A stretch of DNA of 64,000 nt from Chitinispirillum alkaliphilum (GCA_001045525.1 LDWW01000004.1:124001-188000), one strand, 5' to 3'; shown: positions 18,101-25,628, counted from the stretch's first letter. The notes: generated by a model not told the origin, from the sequence alone. A program made the numbers and translations.

Positions 18101-18650
18101 CTTTTCTCTCATACTTCATAACACCGGAAACATTATCAACTATAGCGATAACTCTATCAATATCTTCCCATACCCTGTCAATTTCCTTTAGGATACCGAG
18201 CATTTTTTCTATTCTCATCCTGCTTTCCTGCTCAAAAAAATCAAACATTCCATCCGCAGGTCCCGAGACAATCATCTCCCGCATGATCCCAACCGCCTCA
18301 ACCAAAGGAGGCTTTAGAGCTTCTGTTCTTGTATTAAGTTGTTGATTTTGTCCCTCAGCAAAACTTATCATCCTATCGACTCTAACCATCAGTTCATCAT
18401 CAAACCCAGTGACCCTTGCGGGAAAGAGCTGAAAGTACCTCAGGTCAACCAACATATCAGATATCGCACCTAATTCCTCATCGATAAGATTAATTTTGTC
18501 CCACTGGGAACCGAATCTCCTTACCAATGCGTCTCTTTGCTGCCAATCATAATCAGAGCGGGCATAAACGGAAAAAGACAAAACCAGAACAGCCAGCAAC
18601 ATAGTAGTCGCCACTTTTCCAACTTTGCCTATTTTAAGAAATGTAAACAT
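15192..18650 (-). CDS. Giant secreted TPR protein
   Basis: 1152 residues with a signal peptide (TTMLLAVLVLSFSVYA). An N-terminal helical, coiled-coil-rich part (residues about 40-260) leads into many TPR repeats. Examples are YNELWREGTDLDM, EYFALLKGDQNIDRILYGVA and SASYSLAWCFSDLSQPDSALF. The C-terminal YbgF-like repeats are the clearest (ANECHYNYAEILFSLGEYE). It is likely periplasmic. The stop overlaps the start of the TPR lipoprotein. Proteins of this type serve as multi-partner scaffolds; the exact function is unknown. Confidence 0.82.
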   Translation of the reverse strand: MFTFLKIGKVGKVATTMLLAVLVLSFSVYARSDYDWQQRDALVRRFGSQWDKINLIDEELGAISDMLVDLRYFQLFPARVTGFDDELMVRVDRMISFAEGQNQQLNTRTEALKPPLVEAVGIMREMIVSGPADGMFDFFEQESRMRIEKMLGILKEIDRVWEDIDRVIAIVDNVSGVMKYERKESVSEVEEFLDILRSGLGQRSGRVSEKLEAIKDEIVRHSSSADQDFMFNIEIRRVRKFLSEEKNELAYERLMLMMNRYRDSQQLAELKRLILEAQFSTGRYADAVASIEKQGIDEHKISMKIQSLFALGRYNELWREGTDLDMSDFRGAERNLLIWLTIEGGIASGAESNLYSELAAMVARNHPYALHVMHALGRSYLLSGDASMARNVMESALRFRPSGEKDREAARNIRISIAEMDYEMGHYDRALEEYFALLKGDQNIDRILYGVAWCYIGKGMNESAERTLRKLLNLYPQSAYAAEGAYVLSKHYIQKAQREWQRVLFVDREERRIANLVNELEERKQNRLTPEESKRLTRSINQMQNLLENLQEEQRGDHKWISSLYRRAEGVQQFINRHYHTGTFHESDFSDKREIMLHRADSLFLAVIGEDAENGAVQIHHSRRNRQRIRDVVNRTLVLQVEMRLLRYNWELEYLDWRKSVLGYQQQLSSIQDPDHEQSHATSETFSFQIDSLIQLEEKHKVTAYSNLTSQINDFLNSFSLRPEDEAYFRYHLGELYYSRETERYLREYEEYETDLIEYMEQISLFNDGKDMIKPRRPAAPEINHSLSISEFRKVLALHASEETAASASYSLAWCFSDLSQPDSALFYMKNVAQNFPRSVHAPQAWMYAGEHYFDTGRLENALRKYQAVLKYPQSEWFDQALYKLAWTQYRLSNPDKAISSFLALLELGDGRGAAAMLERESVDYIAISFSETDITGQRGFERAMAFVERLQDKERGFQVLHRLASVYREQGRYQLSQKTYAALLQTYPEYRKSPFVESEYLALRERDLPVYQSAELKFEYFKRYNRNGEWASLQQDLDLIGRADSAAARHLYDAAIAMHQFALQNSSVEVYESAMEAYDEYVRAYPDSPRANECHYNYAEILFSLGEYERAAQEYMAVSRRYPDSKYRETAAWNAIVASQNLLRQEAEAAR

Positions 18651-18676
18651 ATTTTCCGTTTCACTGTTCTGACTAA

Positions 18677-19906
18677 TTAATCATCAGAAATACTTTCTAT
18701 TCTTCGTTGAATTTCCTGAAGACGTTCTTTTGCATCTAAATTTTCATCTCTTGTTACCTCTTCCCTGATTAGAGTCTGCAGCCTCTCATCAAAGTCGATC
18801 CTCACCGGCTCTCGCTTTTTCTTCAAAAGCATATAACTTCTCAGCATCTCGGCAGTGTTTCGTCTATGCCGTATAGGGATAGTCAATGAGACATCAATTT
18901 TCCATTTCACAAACCAGGGATCGAAGGGATCTTTGATACCTCTTCTAACTTCATCTGCAAATCTGCTCGTATCTTTATTGTGCTCTTTATTATATTGATC
19001 ATTGAGAAATTTCAGATGTTCACGGTTAATGCCAGACTGCTGATTTACACTTAATAAGAGTGGCAGAGAAACAGACAAAACCGCTCCACCCGGATATCTT
19101 ACATTACCACCCAGTGTTAAGTAACTTGGGTTTTCAGTAAAATAAACCAGCCAGCGTTTATCCCCCATCTCAAATTCCTTTGGCTCGAGAAAGTTTTGAA
19201 AGGCTTGGAGTGAATAAGTGACAAACAGATCAAAATCGTAGGCACTGTAAATAATGCCCGCATCAATAAGATACTGGTAGTTGGTTCTCATATCCCTCTC
19301 AAGGGGCATCCTCAAACCCAGATTTGTAATCAGTCTCAAAGGGACTCTTCTATGACGAGCAATAAAGTCGATCTCATGGATCAGTCTCCCTTCTACAGCA
19401 CCTCCTTCCAGCACATACCCATCCGGCATAAACCCACGATACCCTCCTATGGTAGGAGGTCCTTCCGTGAAGTTATGAACATATCCAAGTGACAGTGCTG
19501 TCCCGGAGAAACGAATATTATCATTGTCAGGAAGAGTCAGCTTTAATTCTCCAGAAACCGATCCCGGGCTAAAAGCCCAGGAGAGAGGTCTGGATTCCAG
19601 AGTAAAGCTACAGAAATCCAGCACCCCTACTCTCAACCGAGCCTCAGGAAAAGCCCTGGCATTTGAAACCCATCTCCTTTTCTCTCTTCTTATACTGTCT
19701 AGATTTATCGGAGATTCATCCCAGACATGACCGACCGCTCCTATCTCAAACCAAATATCTCCCTGTGCAGTTGTGTTGGCAGTCCTGCAGTTATAAAACC
19801 TTTCGCCCCGGTCCCGTATATCCTTAACCTGAGCACCGAGCGGCACAAGCTCTGCAACAGCAGCACAAATCACCAGTTTCACAAAGATTATTGTTCTGAA
19901 ATCCAT
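18677..19906 (-). CDS. Predicted outer-membrane barrel protein with C-terminal coiled coil
   Basis: 409 residues. A signal peptide (ending near VPLGAQ) is followed by about 300 residues of alternating, aromatic-rich strands (FDLFVTYSLQAFQNF, YLTLGGNVRYPGGAVLSVSL). The C-terminal tail is charged and helical (KERLQEIQRRIESISDD). The layout matches the next gene upstream (19915), including a shared PSYLTL segment, so the two look like distant paralogs. I infer an outer-membrane barrel with a periplasmic helical tail; no named family is recognised. It lies 26 bases before the giant TPR gene. Confidence 0.68.
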   Translation of the reverse strand: MDFRTIIFVKLVICAAVAELVPLGAQVKDIRDRGERFYNCRTANTTAQGDIWFEIGAVGHVWDESPINLDSIRREKRRWVSNARAFPEARLRVGVLDFCSFTLESRPLSWAFSPGSVSGELKLTLPDNDNIRFSGTALSLGYVHNFTEGPPTIGGYRGFMPDGYVLEGGAVEGRLIHEIDFIARHRRVPLRLITNLGLRMPLERDMRTNYQYLIDAGIIYSAYDFDLFVTYSLQAFQNFLEPKEFEMGDKRWLVYFTENPSYLTLGGNVRYPGGAVLSVSLPLLLSVNQQSGINREHLKFLNDQYNKEHNKDTSRFADEVRRGIKDPFDPWFVKWKIDVSLTIPIRHRRNTAEMLRSYMLLKKKREPVRIDFDERLQTLIREEVTRDENLDAKERLQEIQRRIESISDD

Positions 19907-19914
19907 AAAAAAAC

Positions 19915-20976
19915 CTAATCCAAAGACCTAAGCAGCTGCTCTATTTCACTGATTTTATTCTCGATTTCTTCCCTGCGTCTCAACGCTTCTTCTTCCCTGT
20001 CAAAATCAAATGATGATTCCCCATCAAACCTCTCCAACTCGGCTCTGAGATTTTCCCTTTCATGCACAACCTGTCTCACCAGATCTTCTTCAGCTTCACT
20101 CTCCCGTTCCTTAAAAATCAGAGTTCTGACAGCCTCTGTATTTGACTCCCTGAACAAAAGCGGTACTTCCATTCCAAGTGAAAGAGTCAGGTATGATGGG
20201 TTGAGGCCATTTCTGCTTTTAAGATCATTGTAAACCAAAACCCTCACTGACCCAAGTAACCTGAAATTATTTCTGAACCGATATTTAATTCCCGGCTCAA
20301 TAAACAAAAGAGCCTGATCATAACTTTCATCACCCGGAAAACTACTCCTGCGTTTCTCTTTATATGCCCCATATCTGATGTCAATGAAGTAGCTGTGCCT
20401 GTAGAGCTTCCACTCCAAAGCTGCCCTCAGAGAAAGCTGATCGTATACGTGAAGCAAAACGGGATCATCTACAAACGAGCCCTTGAAATACACCTTCAGA
20501 GGCAGCCAGTCAACAAGGGCTATCCAATCCAGATCAACAACAAGCCCAAGCGTTATAAAAGAATCGAAATCGGGTTTATCGGGCGAAGCCGTCCCGCCTA
20601 AGGTATCTGCAACAGTTGATAGTACGAGGTCCACAATTCCGGCAATTCCGAAAAATCGCAATCTGTCATTTCGAGGTGTAGTGACCTGCATCGATACCCC
20701 CAATGGACCGATTCCCTGTCTGTTTATTACTCCCCTGCCAGAAAACTGGATCATTTCGGCTACACCAATTGCCCCACCCATATACAAACCCGCACTCATG
20801 TCATTAAGACCAATCCCTCCGCGGGATATACAATACGCGGTTATATTGCCACTACTGAGCACATTGGAGGCAGGGATATTTACAGTCCCCTCATTTCTCC
20901 CACGGCGAACCTCCGGGTTTGCATAGGCAAAGACAGCACTTAGCATAATCACAGAAATCATACTTGTGAAATTCAT
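19915..20976 (-). CDS. Predicted outer-membrane barrel protein, paralog of the next gene
   Basis: 353 residues with a signal peptide (MISVIMLSAVFAYA). Beta-strand-rich stretches follow (FFGIAGIVDLVLSTVAD, YRFRNNFRLLGSVRVLVY, PSYLTLSLGMEVPLLF). From about residue 285 the C-terminus is a charged coiled coil ending in EEIENKISEIEQLL. It shares the barrel-plus-coil plan and the PSYLTL strand with the protein at 18677. It starts 5 bases after a small HTH gene, suggesting one operon. It is probably an outer-membrane partner of the TPR/Exb system, by context only. Confidence 0.68.
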   Translation of the reverse strand: MNFTSMISVIMLSAVFAYANPEVRRGRNEGTVNIPASNVLSSGNITAYCISRGGIGLNDMSAGLYMGGAIGVAEMIQFSGRGVINRQGIGPLGVSMQVTTPRNDRLRFFGIAGIVDLVLSTVADTLGGTASPDKPDFDSFITLGLVVDLDWIALVDWLPLKVYFKGSFVDDPVLLHVYDQLSLRAALEWKLYRHSYFIDIRYGAYKEKRRSSFPGDESYDQALLFIEPGIKYRFRNNFRLLGSVRVLVYNDLKSRNGLNPSYLTLSLGMEVPLLFRESNTEAVRTLIFKERESEAEEDLVRQVVHERENLRAELERFDGESSFDFDREEEALRRREEIENKISEIEQLLRSLD

Positions 20977-20981
20977 AAATC

Positions 20982-21239
20982 CTAAATTCCCCTGACCTTT
21001 TTACCTGATACCACCACGGGAATGAGTGTAGTGTCATTAAAGCGCTTGCCATTTTTCCTGAGGCTCCTCTTATAACGCTTTAACTCCTCAACGTTTGCCT
21101 TGGTGAAAAGTCGCCACCCGTGAATATTCCTTTTATCCGTAATATTCAGTGACGGTTCTTCCAGCCAACGCTTAAGAGTCGAAACAGAGACCCTTAGTTT
21201 TTTGGCCACCTGCCCAGTCGTCAAATAGTTACATTCCAT
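20982..21239 (-). CDS. Small MerR-like helix-turn-helix regulator
   Basis: 85 residues. The N-terminus LTTGQVAKKLRVSVSTLKRW is a MerR/excisionase-type winged HTH, followed by a wing (RNIHGWRLFTKANVEELKRY) and a basic tail. The frame is open to a TTG at 21257; I use the ATG at 21239, which has GGAGG 11 bases upstream. It heads the long minus-strand operon of barrel, TPR and Exb genes. A dyad lies 28 bases before it, so it may regulate itself and the operon. Ligand and targets are unknown. Confidence 0.75.
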   Translation of the reverse strand: MECNYLTTGQVAKKLRVSVSTLKRWLEEPSLNITDKRNIHGWRLFTKANVEELKRYKRSLRKNGKRFNDTTLIPVVVSGKKVRGI

Positions 21240-21266
21240 CCTTCCATTACCCTCCAAAGCTTGTCA

Positions 21267-21280
21267 TACAATATGTTGTA
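21267..21280. promoter_or_regulatory. Candidate operator dyad upstream of HTH gene
   Basis: TACAATATGTTGTA is an inverted repeat (TACAA / TTGTA around four bases) located 28-41 bases before the HTH start codon. It overlaps a weak minus-strand -10 (TATGAC) with TTGTTT 17 bases before it. The position fits autoregulation by the MerR-like protein. Confidence 0.35.
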
Positions 21281-21489
21281 CTGCAAAACAAAAACCACAC
21301 CGTATATTGATAGCTTTTGCAAACTCTTGTTTTTCAGTTATTTAGACCATCCACAAAACTAACCAACAACCAGTCTGTTAACCTGAACATCTTATTATAT
21401 ATCATACCATTTTTCTGTTTAATTTTAAACCAAAATCATTATTGCTTAGGAATAATTCAGGTTAAATTTTAATTGAAGGTGGAAAATAT

Positions 21490-21519
21490 TTGATTTTCAG
21501 TGTTCCCTAATCCTATTTT
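21490..21519 (+). promoter_or_regulatory. Possible promoter of the tRNA-Arg gene
   Basis: TTGATT at 21490 and TATTTT at 21514 with an 18-base spacer, 23 bases before the tRNA. The match is moderate; it is called mainly because of its position. Confidence 0.35.
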
Positions 21520-21541
21520 ATGAAACTGATTGAAAATCCTT

Positions 21542-21615
21542 GCGGCCATAGCTCAATTGGATAGAGCATCTGACTACGGATCAGAAGGTTTGGGGTTCGA
21601 CTCCCTATGGCCGTG
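21542..21615 (+). tRNA. trnR: tRNA-Arg (anticodon ACG)
   Basis: A full cloverleaf can be folded by hand. The 7-bp acceptor stem (GCGGCCA with TGGCCGT, first pair G-U) is followed by a D arm with GCTC/GAGC. The 5-bp anticodon stem TCTGA/TCAGA encloses the loop CTACGGA. A 5-base variable loop and a T arm with TTCGACT complete it. The anticodon ACG reads CGN arginine codons after deamination to inosine. The 3' CCA is not encoded. A terminator follows at once. Confidence 0.95.
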
Positions 21616-21627
21616 TTTAAGATGAAA

Positions 21628-21670
21628 CCCCGGAATCCTTTTAAATCAAGGTTTTCGGGGCTTTCTCTTT
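21628..21670 (+). terminator. Terminator after tRNA-Arg
   Basis: The arm at 21628-21640 pairs with 21648-21660 (12 of 13 positions including one G-T). The hairpin is followed by a T-rich tract CTTTCTCTTTT, 12 bases after the tRNA. Confidence 0.85.
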
Positions 21671-21820
21671 TAGGCTTCTTCAACAATTTTTTTTCCTGCC
21701 AAATACCTACTAAATAATTGTGGCCAAAAGCGTGGAATGCACAGATAGTGTTATTTTAACTAAGAGCATAGATAATGAGGTGTTTTACTTTTTTGTCCAA
21801 AAAACGCAATGGGAGCGGTT

Positions 21821-22225
21821 TTACTCGGGGATAAATCTCAATGTCACATCCTGGAGATCAAAACCCTCAATCAATTCCGCATTACTCAGAAATTGAACGA
21901 ATATTCTCCTGGCATCCTCAAGTATTAGCATTTGGCTTTGCAGAATATAAATCGGCCCTACCCGACAGTTAATATATGCACTATCTTCTTTTCGCGGATA
22001 ATCACCCATAACGTAGTGCCTGAAACCGTTCTGTCTATATTGTCGTGCCTCTACAGTAAGCCTGAGAGGTGCTCCTGCAACCTGAACGTAGCTTCCGGTA
22101 AGGAGCTCTGTGAGTGAAAAAAAGCAGCGCCTTTTGGGGTGAAGTGTATTCAGAAGCGTAAGCATTTCTTCTGTTTCGGGATTTTCTATGGGAGATATGT
22201 TATCTCCTTCGAATCGAAAACTCAT
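21821..22225 (-). CDS. Unknown protein in the radical SAM cassette
   Basis: 134 residues, soluble, no signal peptide. Visible features are an N-terminal polar segment, a central SLTELLTGSYVQVAGAPLRL and a C-terminal DLQDVTLRFIP strand. I do not recognise the family. An ATG also exists four codons upstream, but the ATG at 22225 has GGAGG about 5 bases before it. It follows the radical SAM gene by 36 bases on the same strand, so it is probably the third gene of that operon. A partner, recognition or immunity-type role is possible but only guessed. Confidence 0.7.
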   Translation of the reverse strand: MSFRFEGDNISPIENPETEEMLTLLNTLHPKRRCFFSLTELLTGSYVQVAGAPLRLTVEARQYRQNGFRHYVMGDYPRKEDSAYINCRVGPIYILQSQMLILEDARRIFVQFLSNAELIEGFDLQDVTLRFIPE

Positions 22226-22261
22226 ATTTCCCTCCATTGACTATAGAGTTGAGCTGCGTTT

Positions 22262-23263
22262 TTATATCCAACAATTACTATCTTTAGTCTTATAATCTCC
22301 GCTTGTTGCGTATGCCAGACATTTCAATCCACCATTACAACTTGTTTTGTAATAGCAATCAAAACAGTTACTGTCCAAGTTGTTTATATCGCGAATATCC
22401 TCAAGTATTTCCGAGTTTTCATATAACTCATTTAGATTATCAGATAACAGATTACCTACTTTGATCGGAAGTCTTCTGCAGGGCACTAAATCACCATTTG
22501 AAAGAATGGCTAACAGTGAAACACCTGCAGAACAACTATAGGGTCGCCCCCCACACAACAGAAACTGTAAAGCTCTTTCTGCCAGAATTTCTGTTTCAGA
22601 AAATATGAAATACTTATCCTTCAGTTTTTCCTTATTAATCAGATCACAAAGTGTTTTGAATTGCTTCGTGGTCATTTGAAGATTATCTGATTTTCCATTT
22701 GGCAGATATCGGTCTGTCCATATCTTAAATGCTCTGTATCTTCGGGCAATCTTTACAACATGTGGATAATCCATAAAATTTTCTGAGTTCGCGGTAAAAG
22801 AAATGACTGTTGGTATACTCAGTTTGCGGTAAACTTTTAGCGATTCAATAATCTTTTTATAACTCCCCATTCCTCTAATTGAATCATTTCTCTCTCTTTT
22901 TCCTTCTAAGCTAATCTGAACAAAATCAGGTCGGTAATTCTCCAGTTGGTTAAGTACACTTTTTGAAGAAATAAATCCGTTTGAGAGTATTCCAAAAGAA
23001 AACATTTTTGTTTCCCGTACTTTTCTAATCAGATCTACTATATCGGTTCTTAAAAAAGGCTCTCCTCCTGTAAGATTAATATGTGCGTGTGATATTCCTT
23101 TTGTTTTGACAAACATCTGTAGTTGAACTAAAATTTGCTCAAAGTCGTGAAAAGCTAATCCATTGTAATTATAATCTCTTTGATAGCAATGCCTGCATCT
23201 CAAATTACAGTTATCTGTTATATGCCACTGAAAAACTATCGTGTTAGATGGAGCTATATTCAA
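22262..23263 (-). CDS. Radical SAM/SPASM peptide-modifying enzyme
   Basis: 333 residues. The N-terminus carries the radical SAM cluster motif C-x3-C-x2-C (Cys19, Cys23, Cys26 in CNLRCRHC) and the downstream NLTGGEPFLR, which binds the SAM amino group. The C-terminal third is a Cys-rich SPASM region (SNGDLVPCRR, then CFDCYYKTSC, CNGGLKC and a final Cys) that should hold auxiliary Fe-S clusters. Enzymes of this plan install thioether or C-C crosslinks in ribosomal peptides. The only available start is a TTG two bases after the stop of the Gly-Gly-Cys membrane protein, because an in-frame TGA lies just upstream. Translation therefore seems tied to that gene, and its Cys-rich tail is the obvious substrate candidate. 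Confidence 0.9.
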   Translation of the reverse strand: MNIAPSNTIVFQWHITDNCNLRCRHCYQRDYNYNGLAFHDFEQILVQLQMFVKTKGISHAHINLTGGEPFLRTDIVDLIRKVRETKMFSFGILSNGFISSKSVLNQLENYRPDFVQISLEGKRERNDSIRGMGSYKKIIESLKVYRKLSIPTVISFTANSENFMDYPHVVKIARRYRAFKIWTDRYLPNGKSDNLQMTTKQFKTLCDLINKEKLKDKYFIFSETEILAERALQFLLCGGRPYSCSAGVSLLAILSNGDLVPCRRLPIKVGNLLSDNLNELYENSEILEDIRDINNLDSNCFDCYYKTSCNGGLKCLAYATSGDYKTKDSNCWI

Positions 23264-23265
23264 AA

Positions 23266-24228
23266 TTAATCACAACCCCCACATCCTCCCCCACATCCCC
23301 CACAGCCCCCACAGCCTCCACAGCCTCCACAGCCTCCACAGCCTCCACAGCCTCCACAGCCTCCACAGCCCCCTTCACCGCCGCCTCCACCGCGGACAGT
23401 CCCACAGCCCATTGTAGAACCGGGACGGTTATCAAGAAGTGCTGTACTTTCCAATAACTCGCCAAATTGGGTGTCAATAAAAGAATTTATTCCAAATATT
23501 GCAATTCCGTATAAAAGATTATCATCCACAAGCAAATCAGCAGTTTCGTCTGAAGTTTTCAACCATTCAAATCTTTGGGCTGTTCTTTGTAACAGCATTT
23601 TTCCAAGTGCAGTTATAACACCTGGTCTGGCAACTCTGTATAGAATGACAGTTGTCAGAATTAGCAACAAAAACAGATATCCACTTGGTTTATCTCGAAC
23701 TAAACCAAAATAAAGTTTAGTTCCCCCAATTCCCCAAAGGATCACAAGACCCCAAAAGAAACCTTTCCAATGTTGATTTATTTGTGCTGAATCTGGAATC
23801 AGATGTAGTTCTTCTAATCTGGCTTTATTAGGCCGAATAATTTTTTTTATACTATCAATAGAATAAGTTAGGTATAGATCCCTGTATTTGATAGGCTTTT
23901 TAATGTAGTTATAGATTGCTGTTTCAAGAGTGTTAAATTTCGAAATATCAGTTTGCTTTTGCTCAAGAACAATCGCATTTTTTTTAATCGAAATATCAAC
24001 AGCTTTTTGACGCCATAAATTGAAAACACTCATAACAATTGCACCGTATACTCCACTTTTTAGAATCGCAATATCCAGTGGTTCTAATTTGGTTGGTTCA
24101 GGAATTTCAAAATCAGATGTACAATCACAGGGGACATAATGCCTAACATTTAATAACACAACAATTGCATACAGTGTGAACAAAAACATAAACTGAGAGC
24201 CTGGAATACTTACCAGATAATCGATCAT
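23266..24228 (-). CDS. TIGR04222-like membrane protein with (Gly-Gly-Cys)n tail
   Basis: 320 residues. The N-terminus (MIDYLVSIPGSQFMFLFTLY, a membrane helix) and a following LEPLDIAILKSGVYGAIV match, from memory, the TIGR04222 type of membrane protein known for low-complexity Cys/Gly tails. Two further helices lie near residues 155-195. After a soluble stretch the last 35 residues consist of eleven Cys spaced by Gly-Gly (one spacing is three Gly), ending in Asp. The frame is open 17 codons further, but the ATG at 24228 has GAGGAGG 5 bases before it. The tail is the likely substrate of the radical SAM enzyme encoded next. Its function after modification is unknown. Confidence 0.87.
   Translation of the reverse strand: MIDYLVSIPGSQFMFLFTLYAIVVLLNVRHYVPCDCTSDFEIPEPTKLEPLDIAILKSGVYGAIVMSVFNLWRQKAVDISIKKNAIVLEQKQTDISKFNTLETAIYNYIKKPIKYRDLYLTYSIDSIKKIIRPNKARLEELHLIPDSAQINQHWKGFFWGLVILWGIGGTKLYFGLVRDKPSGYLFLLLILTTVILYRVARPGVITALGKMLLQRTAQRFEWLKTSDETADLLVDDNLLYGIAIFGINSFIDTQFGELLESTALLDNRPGSTMGCGTVRGGGGGEGGCGGCGGCGGCGGCGGCGGCGGCGGCGGGCGGCD
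23272..23373. repeat. 9-bp tandem repeat encoding the Gly-Gly-Cys tail
   Basis: Six perfect copies of a 9-base unit (plus-strand ACAGCCTCC) occupy 23311-23364. Diverged units extend this to 23272-23373, covering eleven Cys codons. On the coding strand each perfect unit contains GGAGG. Copy number can change by slippage without breaking the frame. Confidence 0.9.
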
Positions 24229-25058
24229 ATCATCCTCCTCAAGTTCAACACTAATGTTGCGCATACCTGATATGGTCAAATACTATCAGGTTAATATTTT
24301 TTATCAATGTTTCACAGTGGACCTGAACCAAAATTTTTTTCAAATAAAAAAAACTCCCTAAGTTCAGATACAGCAAATGAGAAAAAGTATTTGGAGAGAG
24401 TAGATGACACCCGAAAAGCTATCAAGTCAAGATATATTCTGATATATAGAAATATGGTAAAAAGTGTAATAGGAAATTCATGCACGCCACCATTGGCCGG
24501 GAATAATACTGCATGTTTCTTATCACAACAAATTAGACAAAACACACATTTCCTAATATGTGAAATAAATTTGATGTACTTCTTGCAACCAAGAATCAAT
24601 ATACTGCTAATTGATCTCCGGGAGCAAGCTATTTGAGCGTATTTATGTAGGAGTAGCTCAACTTCTGTTCTTCAACAAACCCAAGAGAACTTGCATCAGT
24701 TAATGTGTGTCGGACAATATTTCACCCGATATTGGTCCCTATTTGGTAAGCAAATCAATTTCATCTCCTATGGCTCCCGGAAGTACAGTAACCAAACCCC
24801 CTTCGATTGTCAAAACCCGCTGTAGTAGACTCAAAATTGAGAACCATAAATTTCAGAACCAAAGCAACCCAATTCCTTAGCCCAGTTCACCCTGCACGAC
24901 ATGAAGAAGCAGACTCTTTACGCGCTTCTCCCAGCTATTTTGGGAGAATTGTGTTCAGTCTTTAGTACTGGCCTTACAGGACAAAAGAAGCGATGAGTAT
25001 TTTACTGATAGCAATTTGATACTCTGCAGGGCGGCTTTTCCATCGATTCTGCCGGTTC
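24229..25058. other. Gene-poor interval upstream of the radical SAM cassette
   Basis: I find no convincing gene in these 830 bases. Short open frames on both strands lack ribosome sites and protein-like composition. The interval holds one copy of the dispersed intergenic repeat (24564-24672) and a small 8-bp hairpin near 24930-24955 (TTCTCCCA / TGGGAGAA). Confidence 0.6.
24564..24672 (+). repeat. Dispersed intergenic repeat, copy A
   Basis: It contains the shared core AATCAATATACTGCTAATTG, then CTCCGGGAGCAAGCTATTTG, and aligns by eye with the copies at 26946, 28869 and 32990. It lies 336 bases upstream of the minus-strand Gly-Gly-Cys gene. Confidence 0.6.
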
Positions 25059-25613
25059 CTATCCTTTACTTACAATCCTGGTTTCAGGAGTGAATGTAAT
25101 TTCGCTATCCCCAAATTCCATTGCTCTTAATGCAAACTCAATATCAGCTTCAGTTCTCTTTAGCTCTTTTGCCATTTCGGAAATAGGGATTTGAACTTTT
25201 CTGTCCATCATTTTGATAATAGCTTCCTCAATCTTTTCTTTATTCCTAAAAGCTATGATTCCGGCAATAACAATGGGTATACCGAAGTACCAATATCCGA
25301 TTGCAAGAAAGGACCCAAAAATTATTGAAAGCAGACCTCCTGCTTTATTTTTTCCTGCAAAAATTGCAACTGAACACCCCCCCAAAATGACAGAGTAGAG
25401 AGCTAAATAGATGACACTTTCCAACACATTTGCATTTAGGGCGCTTTCTTCATGTCTGAGATACCAAAACACAAGCAAAGTAAATCCCAGTGAAAGCATG
25501 CTGACAAGTAAGATTAATGTTGCAGATATTTTCACCGATATTGGCAGACGTACCCTAAATTTCGATTTTCCCCCGTACTTGCTATCGTCATATTTCTTTA
25601 CAATTTCTTCCAT
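25059..25613 (-). CDS. Small multi-pass membrane protein with C-terminal HTH-like segment
   Basis: 184 residues. The cytoplasmic N-terminus is followed by about four membrane helices (residues 28-50, 62-82, 90-105, 108-122; ISATLILLVSMLSLGFTLLV is the first). A soluble C-terminus of about 60 residues (VQIPISEMAKELKRTEADIE) resembles a winged-helix arrangement. It follows the gene at 25629 by 15 bases and was probably transcribed with it. Family not recognised; the helix count is by eye. Confidence 0.68.
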   Translation of the reverse strand: MEEIVKKYDDSKYGGKSKFRVRLPISVKISATLILLVSMLSLGFTLLVFWYLRHEESALNANVLESVIYLALYSVILGGCSVAIFAGKNKAGGLLSIIFGSFLAIGYWYFGIPIVIAGIIAFRNKEKIEEAIIKMMDRKVQIPISEMAKELKRTEADIEFALRAMEFGDSEITFTPETRIVSKG

Positions 25614-25628
25614 TTCTGACCCTTTATG

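Noticed and set aside
23244-23477. Repetitive open frames (VEAVEAVEA, TASTASTAS) on both strands over the Cys-tail repeat
   Set aside because: Shadow frames of the 9-bp repeat; the Gly-Gly-Cys frame continues from a real membrane protein with a good ribosome site.
24307-24636. 109-codon plus-strand frame
   Set aside because: No ribosome site, poor composition, and its end lies within a dispersed repeat copy.
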